Source: Ophiostoma sp. CBS 140.51
Taxonomy: Eukaryota; Ascomycota; Sordariomycetes; Ophiostomatales; Ophiostomataceae
Reading direction: 5' to 3'
Length of the DNA stretch: 64,000 nucleotides
Assembly (NCBI GenBank): GCA_029298735.1
Contig: JANSLP010000158.1
Coordinates: 1 to 64,000, forward strand
Below, piece by piece: positions 20,092-28,589 of the stretch. The translations under genes and the position numbers were made by a program. Numbering within the stretch: the stretch's first letter is position 1; each line of letters opens with the position of its first letter. The notes beneath the pieces are model-generated. The model was not told the DNA's origin, did no database searches, and was given only the letters and a program-made list of their open reading frames with translations.

Positions 20092-20748
20092 TCAGACAGG
20101 CTTATATGGAATTATGGAAGTGTGCCCAAGAAAGTCGGATATCCTAAATCGTGTTTTTTGGAAATCCGCAAGAACCACGACCGGTTCATGACCAAGCTCC
20201 AGTTTGTAGCTTAAGCTCTGCTGCACAAATCTCTGCACTCCTCGGCGATACATCCTCGCCGAAAACCAAGACCGCCCGCAGGCAATAGTCGTCAAGTCTG
20301 TCGACGGTCGCGTCATTTTTCGGATCTTTGACGTCGACAGACCATTGAAATTATTAATCTCTGCAGCTCGCCAAAGCATCTGTCGTAGAAAAAGCACAGA
20401 ATGTCGAACATTGGGCGCATTATTCATCCCCGCCAACAGGTGCTGGAGAGACAGACTAGAGCACGCCTGGTATGGAATTGCCCAGCGGTATGCTGTAGTG
20501 GCGAGCTGGTGTAAGATGGTCGGCGTCGGCACATGTCTTGGGCTGTGCAGAGTCGGGATTAGGTCTAACCTTTGTTCTGTAATCCCGACTACCAGCTCCT
20601 CAAACTCACCCAGCTCCGACAGCATCTCTCGCATTGTCCTTTTGTCTCCAATGTCTCTTGTCTCGATGTCCGTCTCGGCCACAAGCACTAGTTCTTCCCC
20701 CCTAAAGACCGGCACCCTATCCTTTGGAACCCGTTTCTTTGAGCTGAT
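20092..20748 (-). CDS. Uncertain hypothetical frame, possible 3' exon or relic
   Basis: A 219-codon open frame on the minus strand, beginning right after an in-frame TAG that could equally be a 3' splice acceptor (CCTGTAG, 20749-20755). There is no good ATG near its start, so it would have to be the last exon of a split gene or a decayed copy. The first half has the look of a real protein (FRGEELVLVAETD, EELVVGITEQRLDLIPT, VPTPTILHQLATTAYRW), faintly like fungal BTB-domain proteins, but I cannot name a family. A separate short frame upstream (20785-20901, MDMKAALPYLF start) was not convincingly joined to it. Confidence 0.22.
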   Translation of the reverse strand: MSSKKRVPKDRVPVFRGEELVLVAETDIETRDIGDKRTMREMLSELGEFEELVVGITEQRLDLIPTLHSPRHVPTPTILHQLATTAYRWAIPYQACSSLSLQHLLAGMNNAPNVRHSVLFLRQMLWRAAEINNFNGLSTSKIRKMTRPSTDLTTIACGRSWFSARMYRRGVQRFVQQSLSYKLELGHEPVVVLADFQKTRFRISDFLGHTSIIPYKPV

Positions 20749-20944
20749 CTACAGGATTGGCAAAAGTTCCAAAGCGGGCAGCTTTCAGCTATTGGATGAA
20801 GAGAAGAGCTTAGCAAAACCGGCGCGTTCGTCGATAGAATGCCTCCTGCAGCCAAAGAAAAAGAAAAGGTACGGCAGCGCAGCCTTCATGTCCATTACGC
20901 AATGTCTTGTAGCTCTTGCGATCCACGAGGGGTGAAACGAACGG

Positions 20945-20950
20945 TATAAA
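20945..20950 (+). promoter_or_regulatory. TATA box of the SDR gene
   Basis: The sequence GGTATAAAAGGC lies 225 nt upstream of the ATG at 21175 and is followed by a pyrimidine-rich leader. This is a strong TATA match, suggesting an inducible or highly expressed gene. Confidence 0.55.
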
Positions 20951-21000
20951 AGGCGTCTTTGCCTCGAGCATTTTTTTTCGCATTCTTTTGCTTCATCTCT

Positions 21001-21027
21001 TACATCTCCATCTCCATCTCCATCTCG
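21001..21027 (+). repeat. Short (CATCTC)n tandem repeat in the SDR leader
   Basis: About four perfect or near-perfect copies of a CATCTC hexamer in the 5' leader of the SDR gene; low-complexity microsatellite. Confidence 0.7.
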
Positions 21028-21174
21028 GCATTGAGCATCCAACAGCATCAATTGCCGTCCAAATAAGCTCGCCTCATCCATACTTCGTGCTTCCTACAAA
21101 GACCCCACCAACAATCCCACCTACCCAAACTCACCCACTTACACAACACCAACACAACACTCCAGTACCACAAC

Positions 21175-21927
21175 ATGTCTCTCGCAGGAAAGGTTGCCTT
21201 TATTGCCGGCGGCGGCAAGAACCTGGGCGCCGACATTGCCCGTGAGCTCGCACCCCTCGGTGCCAGCCTCGCCCTCCACTACAACTCCCCCAGCTCCGAG
21301 GCCGAGTCCAAGAAGACCGAACAAGAACTTGTCAAGGCCTACCCCAACATCAAGGTCAAGCTCTACCAGGCCGACCTGACCACCGCCGCGGCCGTCGAGA
21401 AGATCTTTGCCGACGTCCTCAAGGACTTTGGCCGCGTCGACATTGTCGTCAACACCATTGGCAAAGTCCTCAAGAAGCCCATTGTCGAAATCTCCGAAAA
21501 GGAGTACGACGACATGTTTGCCATCAACAGCAAGGCCGCCTTCTTTATCTTGAAGGAAGCCGCCAAGCACGTGTCGGACGGTGGCAAGATTGTCACCATT
21601 GTCACGTCGCTGCTCGCCGCCTTCACCGGCTTCTACACTTCGTACGCTGGCTCCAAGGCGCCAGTCGAGCACTTTACCCGCGGCGTTGCCAAGGAGCTGC
21701 AGCCGCGCGGCATCAGCGTCGTCGCCATAGGGCCAGGTCCCATGGACACGCCATTTTTTTTTCCCCAAGAATCTCCAGAGGCCATCAACTATCACAAAAG
21801 CCAGGCTATGGGCGGCCGCTTGACCGACACGAAGGATATCTCGCCCATTGTGCGTTTCCTCGTCACTGAGGGCGGCTGGATCACCGGCCAGACCATCTTC
21901 CCCAACGGTGGCTACACGACGCGGTAG
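21175..21927 (+). CDS. Classical short-chain dehydrogenase/reductase
   Basis: A single-exon SDR of 250 aa. Rossmann motif GGGKNLG (12-18), NTIG in place of NNAG (93-96), catalytic Ser145, Tyr157 and Lys161 (YAGSK), and a PGPMDTPFF loop after beta-6. Length and the IFPNGGYTTR end are typical of a highly conserved fungal SDR group that is usually annotated only as oxidoreductase; the substrate is unknown. A run of nine T residues (21754-21762) codes three Phe in the PFFFP loop. A TATA box lies 225 nt upstream. The gene is downstream of, and on the same strand as, the betaine-aldehyde dehydrogenase, but nothing shows that they share a pathway. Confidence 0.9.
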   Translation: MSLAGKVAFIAGGGKNLGADIARELAPLGASLALHYNSPSSEAESKKTEQELVKAYPNIKVKLYQADLTTAAAVEKIFADVLKDFGRVDIVVNTIGKVLKKPIVEISEKEYDDMFAINSKAAFFILKEAAKHVSDGGKIVTIVTSLLAAFTGFYTSYAGSKAPVEHFTRGVAKELQPRGISVVAIGPGPMDTPFFFPQESPEAINYHKSQAMGGRLTDTKDISPIVRFLVTEGGWITGQTIFPNGGYTTR

Positions 21928-23672
21928 AGGGGCTGCGGTGCTATCTGTATCTTGTTATGGGAATATCGTGAAACGGAATGATTTGGATATATAACATTAA
22001 TGAAAACCAGTTTGAAATAATTTTAACATGTATTGAGAACAAAAACAAAAATTAACCTGTATCGCAAAATATTATCAACTTTCACGAAATAAATATTAAG
22101 AGAGATAAGAAATATTTTCAAAAAAAACTTGATGTTATTACCACTTTACTACTTTATTGTCCATCCTGCTACCCCGTGCCACCCGTACTACCGCCGGCAT
22201 ACCCACCGCCGCGGCCAGCGCGCTACGGGCCGCCTCGGTACGGCTCCGCGGTAAGTGGGTCCTCCCTTTTTCGACCACCCCCCCATTTCGACCACCGACA
22301 ACTTCTCTTTTTCAAAAAAAAGAGCAACCACGACGATTCAAACAAATCGTAAGTAATTTTTTAAAAAAAAAAAGTCGCATAACTGCTATATTTTTAACAG
22401 CCTTATTTAATAGAAAATGCATACTATAGCTACCTATAGCCTACTACACGCACCGGTGAATAAAATATTCACCCACCCAGTTCTATGGCAGTTTTTTCTC
22501 CATAAGGGTTCTATCTAACTAGTCGCCAATAGTCAGGAGTAGCTAAGAAAGGCGGTTAATAATAATAATGAAGCCTACCTCAAAATGTCAATACTTGTTA
22601 ATCGGAAGTATTTGATACCACAAGGACCTCCCCTATTTTCTTTTGTATTAGGACGAGATGCTTTTGATCCGCTATCACTCGTAAGTCGTGTAAGTGCAGT
22701 TGCGTGTTAGTGCAATTACGGCAGTTTGCACATATTTTCGGCTTCAAACCGACACATCGAAGACACAATTCCGGATCGTTCCAGAGACACATTTTCATTT
22801 GGACGGCCATTTCGGGAGACAGGCATCTTCGTTTTCACGATTGCAAGCTTCAAAGTCATATACAAAAGTAGGTTGTGTATTATTCGGTCCCCTGTCAAGT
22901 AATTCTTTTCGCGTGTTGACAGAATTTGCCCCCGTAAACAAATGTCATTCGACAAATGGTACATCCGACGGTGAAAATGGTGGCACTTGCGCAAACAAAA
23001 AGCCTCTGACCAGAAGGCTGTCGAAGTCAAGAGGAGGTTTCCAACCGTTTCAATGGCAGGTGCAACGGTGATAACACCACCAGGCTACCTGTGGCGAGGG
23101 CGAATATTAACCACAGGCAGTGTATTCGTGCGGTTTGCAGTCCGTTACGGTTGTACTTAGTGCAACGAGAGTCCTTTAGTGACAATGACCGGAATAATAT
23201 CGCCACTCGGCCGCAAAGCATCATTTACACGCCATAATAGTTGTTTACATACTCTTATCAACAAGACTTTTCCATTTCCAAATGTTTTCTATCCGAGAGC
23301 ATCCAAACTAACATCTCGACGCAGAACAGTCTGCAAACAACCATGTCGTATCGCCTCTCGAAAGGCTGCACGTGATTTCGCGCGGGGACTGCCAATCATG
23401 GATCCCTCACAGGCGCCCAGGCCCAACTGAGAAGGGTGGTTTGATTCAAGGTTGAAATCACACCGTCGCGTTTCTGCCTTGCACCCCGAGTCTCGCAATC
23501 GCAACACAAGTGAAGGAATCTCGGTCGGAGATAGTCAACAAAGTCGGCTTGGCTGTTCAACGGGCTTCCTGAATTCCTCCCTTTCTTCTCATCTTCTCTG
23601 TCTTTGCCCCTCCAGATTTTCCTATCTGTCTTACGATTGCTCTCGCTGCCATCCACCCCACACGGCAGCACG
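21928..23672. other. AT-rich intergenic island, possible repeat relic
   Basis: AT-rich with several A/T homopolymers between 21960 and 22680, interrupted by a short GC-rich block (22165-22290). From 22700 the composition is ordinary and leads into the F-box gene leader. No coding frame is supported; a worn transposon fragment is possible. Confidence 0.4.
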
Positions 23673-25595
23673 ATGGATAAGCTCAGCTTCGAGCTCGTCG
23701 AGCACATTGCAGCCTACATCAACGCCGGCGATGCGCTCAACTTGGCAACGACATCACGCCGGATCCGGGCGGCCTGCCACTCACGGCTCGACCCGGAGCG
23801 GTATCTACAGCCGACGTTCAAGTATGCACGGTACTTGTTGGCGGCCATGACGGACTACGGCTGCATCCTGTCCGGGTCGCGGGCGCTGGAATACTTTGTG
23901 CCTGGGTCCATTGACGACCCAGAACCTGACGATGGTGGTCCTGTTTCGGACTGGGATTTCCTAGTGCCGTGTTTCAGCGGCAGTGTCTACGGCATGATGG
24001 ACACGCTTGCGCGGTGTGGTGTCCAGTGGCAGAACCCAATGACAGAGCTGTTTGCGCTGGTCGGCAAGCCGGCTGGTTCGTCGGTGGTGATCAGGACGGC
24101 ATCTATATGGCCCGTGACGGCGTCGCACCTTGCACAAGACTCTCTGGAGCCGCCATCGCCTGAGGCGTTGGCCATGTACCGGAGGCTGCACAGTTTTGTG
24201 TATGTGCATACGGACCCATTGGACCTTTCGTGGGTCAATGTCGAGGTGATCAAGGACAACCCGGCCGGCAGCGAGCTGGGCTCAAACTACTCGTTTGAGG
24301 AAATTCCCTTGCAGGACATGCAGTACCGTGGCCTGCACCCGCACACGGGGCGTCCTCTGAGCGCCGAGGAGGCTGAAGGACCCGATATTATACCGACCGG
24401 GCCCGGCGGCTACCACAGCTACGGCTATGCGCAAGACAACACGATCCACTTGATCAATGGCTACATTACACCACCAGGCGGCCTACGACAGAAAGTACAG
24501 CTCTTCCAGTGCCATCGCGATAAGGGTGAGGCGGCTACACCGCTCGAGTACGTCGTCAACACATACTACGCAACACACGTGCAATGCTTCATCAGTGGCT
24601 GGGCAGCCGGCCACTTTTACTACGACCTGGCCCGCCAAAGGCTGTCGCTGATCTGGGGGAATCCGGTCCAAAACGCGACCAAAGAAAAGGCACTTCAGAC
24701 CTGCGTGCAAAAGTACCGCTCGCGGGGCTACCGCTTCTTCCGTCCGGATGTCGACGTGATCAAGTACAACCGCCCTGTCTGCGCCGAGTATGCTGACGAC
24801 CTCAGACGCATTCTGCACGATGATAAGAACCCGGCGTTCCGCAAGGCCGTCTACACGCCCGACAACGCTCACTTTGACCCGATGACGTTTGCCGTGGCCG
24901 ACGTCGCCCGCAAACTCAGCCAAATGTCACACGTCAAGCCGAGTCTGATGGTGGGCGAGGGACTGCGCCGGCCGCAACCTCCGCCTCCGCCTCCTCCACG
25001 GCGTAGTCGCTCTACTAGGCTCCCGACCGATAAACCAAAAAACAACCCCGACCCGCTCTCGACCATCAAGACAGGCCGTTTGAGCGACGAGGGATATGCA
25101 GCACTCAAGCGCGACGGCGGCCGCGTGCACAACGGCAAACTGGGCATGCCGGGCACAAAGCTCATCCGTTTTCACCAGCTGCAGGCCGGCCTGCGTGAGG
25201 CCACCCGCACTGATATTGAAGCAGCCCGCGCGGCGCCCAAGATGCGTGCCTTTTACCGCATGCTCGAGGGCTTGCTATGCCAGTTCCGCTACCTGTCGCT
25301 CGAGCGGCCCGTCGCCGTCGAAGTTTTGGTGGGGGCGCCCATCCACTGGGGCGCGACCGATGCGTTTGGCAACCCCAAGGACGCGCCCAACCTGTCGCAG
25401 GCGCTCACATATGCCACGATCGGCGGCGGTGACCTGGGCACGCGCGGTGCGCCGCCTGGGACGCCGACGCGGCGATTCGACAGCTCGTGCAAGGAGTGGC
25501 GGTACTACGAGCTGCTGGTGCTGATGACGACAACGGCCTGCCAGAGTCTGAGCTGCCACAGGTACCTGGAGTCCGCGCTGCCTCCGCAGATATGA
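23673..25595 (+). CDS. F-box protein with nucleotidyltransferase-like motif
   Basis: A single-exon protein of 640 aa. Residues 1-35 are F-box-like (MDKLSFELVEHIAAYINAGD followed by LNLATTSRRIR), which would bind Skp1 in an SCF ubiquitin ligase. Next comes ILSGSRALEYFVPGS (66-79), then SDWDF (92-96), an arrangement resembling the Gly-Ser and Asp-x-Asp motifs of minimal nucleotidyltransferases, with a later hydrophobic strand WVNVEVI. The spacing between the two motifs (23 residues) exceeds the usual 9-13. A Pro run near 430-436 precedes a conserved-looking C-terminal region (SDEGYAALKRDGGRVHNGKLG). I recognise this as a lineage-expanded fungal architecture of unknown function. The start is the first ATG that gives an F-box. 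Confidence 0.8.
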   Translation: MDKLSFELVEHIAAYINAGDALNLATTSRRIRAACHSRLDPERYLQPTFKYARYLLAAMTDYGCILSGSRALEYFVPGSIDDPEPDDGGPVSDWDFLVPCFSGSVYGMMDTLARCGVQWQNPMTELFALVGKPAGSSVVIRTASIWPVTASHLAQDSLEPPSPEALAMYRRLHSFVYVHTDPLDLSWVNVEVIKDNPAGSELGSNYSFEEIPLQDMQYRGLHPHTGRPLSAEEAEGPDIIPTGPGGYHSYGYAQDNTIHLINGYITPPGGLRQKVQLFQCHRDKGEAATPLEYVVNTYYATHVQCFISGWAAGHFYYDLARQRLSLIWGNPVQNATKEKALQTCVQKYRSRGYRFFRPDVDVIKYNRPVCAEYADDLRRILHDDKNPAFRKAVYTPDNAHFDPMTFAVADVARKLSQMSHVKPSLMVGEGLRRPQPPPPPPPRRSRSTRLPTDKPKNNPDPLSTIKTGRLSDEGYAALKRDGGRVHNGKLGMPGTKLIRFHQLQAGLREATRTDIEAARAAPKMRAFYRMLEGLLCQFRYLSLERPVAVEVLVGAPIHWGATDAFGNPKDAPNLSQALTYATIGGGDLGTRGAPPGTPTRRFDSSCKEWRYYELLVLMTTTACQSLSCHRYLESALPPQI

Positions 25596-28589
25596 ACTGG
25601 GGTGGTCATCGGAGGAGGAAGATATTGGACGTCGTCGCTTTTCACGATGTTGTGTGTTGTTTGTTGTATCGCGAAGAAATACCCGGTGGAAGAACGCACG
25701 GTGTTTGTACAGAGTGCCTGCCATATATTGCCATCTGTAGATATGTCAAATGTCAGTTTCAATAAATATGCTGTCGTTGTCGCTTCGCATCGCGCATTTG
25801 ATATGTCTAGAACATGTCTGTCGGCTGTCAATCGCTAATTGGCCTTCATTTCAGGGCCCATTTCGAGACCATTTCAGCGCTGTGATGCTTCGCAGTGGTG
25901 GTGCTTTCTTCATTGTCTTAATTGTATGCACGTGCTGTCGGCTCTTACCACTTTCGGTCGCTCAGCCAACCGATCGCCACTGACACTCCACCCTCCCCTA
26001 TTTTAGCGCACGCCCAACAGCCATATGCACCTGAGCCAGTTTAGTGTTGTAGGGGTACAGGTTTCTCTACTATGTTTGTATGATTCTCAAAGTACTCATA
26101 CTCCGCAGAATGCACCGCCGCCGCTTTCAGCCGCTGCGCCGTTCTGTTTTCTGTTATCCCAAGGTCATTTTGGGGTCATTTTGTCCAATTTCTAGCCAAT
26201 TTCTGCCTGCAGCCTCCTTGGCTCTCCTCGAATGCCTTGGCTGCTTGGCCCTTTGGCTTGAGAACTCCTTCAGAACTCTTGCAGGAAGAAGAGGGACTGG
26301 TCCAAGATGGAGGCACACCGTCGCTCTGGCAGCCACGAGGCCCAACATGCCTTTCTTCTCTGGCTGGACGATCAGAGCCCAATCTTTTGCATTCCCAGCG
26401 ATGGCTGCTCATAAAGAGTGGGAAGGTCATCAAGATGTCATTTGAGGCGTAAAATCGTAAAAACTGAAATCGCAAAATATCTCACCTGTCGGTCATTGTT
26501 GGTCGCTCTTTCCTTCTTTCATCCTCATTGCTTGTCCTCTTTGTGCGCTCGCAACGCTCGTGTTCCTTCCTCCTTTGACCAGGCCCCCTGCAACGCCCCC
26601 TCCTCGTCAAAACGGGCAGGCGCGATCCCTCACTTCGTGTGCACTGCGAACGGCGTTGCTCGTAATATTAGGGCAAGCACGCCTTCACACGTTACGGTCA
26701 GTACGAGGCGCTCCTTCCTCCTGTGCTCATCTGCTGCACGCTGTCAGCCTCGGGGCGCCACTTCCAGTTCGAGCACTTCTCAACGTGCACTTTGCCTCTT
26801 TTTTATTTTTGGATCTTCCCACCGCCAGCGCTCCCAGCACTGCCTCCTCGCAGCATCAGATCCCCAGACCCAAAAACCGCACCAACGCACGACTCCAACC
26901 CCCCAAAACACGGTCGCTCGAACCAAGGTTGCATCTGGCCAGGGTCTGAAGCATAAGGAAGAGCCTCCTCCAAGTTTTGACCTCCAAAACGGCCCCCTTT
27001 CCCGGGCAACAAAAAAAAAGAAGAGAAAACAGACACAAGACCAACACGAAGTCGATTCCAAACCCAAGGAAACAAACTTCACGATTTACCTTGCGCCGCA
27101 CGTCTGAACCAGCACCAGACTTTCTCGACTTTCTCGACTTCCTCCTCTCCCCCACCAGCCCAGGATTACCCAAATCGCCCGAAACACTGGCCGGCCGCTA
27201 GTAACAAGAAGCTTAACTAACGACAATACGAGACGACCAAAATACACCAAAATATACCAGAATACGGCCCAGAAAGACGACAAAACCCCATCCCAGCGCC
27301 CACTCTAAAAACGTAAACACGAGCCCCCCCAGTCGCCAGTCGCCCAGTCGTCCGTACAGCAAGGTAAGCTTGCCGTCCTTGCGCTCATCATCCCCGTTCA
27401 TCTTTCGTTTCTTTTTGCGGCAGCACGGCCGTTGTCTCACCCGCCCTGCAGTTCAGTCCACTTCCTCCACCTTTTCCTTTTGGCTCCTGGTTCTCATCCT
27501 ACGTCTTCCTCCTCCTTTTGTCTCCCTACTCGTTTCTTTTCCTGGTCAAAACGACATTTCTTACCTTACCTTGTGTCTGTCTTGCCTCATCTCTCGTTTT
27601 CCCTCGCGTGTCTCGCTCACTGTCATTCGAGCTTTCGCTTCTCCTTTCTCCTGCGTCTCCTTTTGGCATTTTGGCTGTTCTATTTTTCCTTTTTCCTGCT
27701 CATTTCCTAACGCCTCATCAGCCTCGTATCCCAACTCCCAGTCTCCGCCACGGCTTGCTGGAGTTCGTCCTGCTTGCCTTTTCCGCCTCTTTCTGTCACC
27801 TCTTCTCCCTCTCTCTGCCTCAAACAGCCGCATCGATCTCTTTATGATCTTTTCCAGAACGCATTAACCCACGTCGCTCCGTTGCCTGTCCCGGCCGTTT
27901 TCCACTTTTGCCAAGCCTTAGCACGACCCTCGTTAAGGTTTGAGAAACCTGGCAGTTATATGCGTCATTGTCATTCTTGTCGCGCACACTCAACTCGCAA
28001 CCTGAACCTGCTCCGTACGACCTCCACGCCCTCATAGTTGTGCAAGTCGTGCAACGGACTGCCGACTCCTCACACAACAGCGCCGCCAGAAGAGGGAATG
28101 CGGATATGACCCTCCTCGCCTGCAACTAGATTTGCTGTCTTCTCCTGTCTTGTGCTGTCTCTCGGTACGTCTCGCCCGTTTGTCCTCCATCTGTCGGTGT
28201 CGTGCCACCTTTTCCACGTCTTCTACCTGCGACGTCCAGACCGAGAGCGATGCCAAAATACTAACGAACTGGACAGTTCCCTGCCGCCCCTCGTACACAT
28301 ACTGAGTGCAACTCATACACAGCACACAACGGCAATCGGTTGAGCCGATTCTCTCGCCATAACACATACACCTTTGTGGCTTATCCCCCTTTAGGCCGCC
28401 GTTTTGCTCTCTTTTCTCTGTCTTTCCCTTGTCTTGCTCCTTTTTGCCTTTTTTTTAATTTGCTGCGGAGCAGCTTGATACACGGAAACCGGTTTTCTCT
28501 TCCGTTTTGGGAACTCTCTCTCTTCACCCCGTCCCTCTACCCTTCCCTTGCTCAAAACCTCCTGCACCCCCTTCCCTTTAAACATAACC
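25596..28589. other. 3-kb stretch without a supported gene; long pyrimidine-rich leader of the glucanase
   Basis: The left part (25600-26450) is ordinary intergenic sequence. From about 26490 to 28589 the plus strand is unusually pyrimidine-rich, with long C/T runs at 27370-27830 and 28140-28560. Frames of up to 229 codons occur but have low-complexity composition and no motifs. It probably holds the promoter and a long leader, possibly with introns, of the GH17 gene. Confidence 0.45.

Noticed and set aside
26418..27107. 229-codon plus-strand frame in the glucanase leader
   Set aside because: Ser/Pro/Arg/Cys-rich composition expected of pyrimidine-rich non-coding DNA; no motif.
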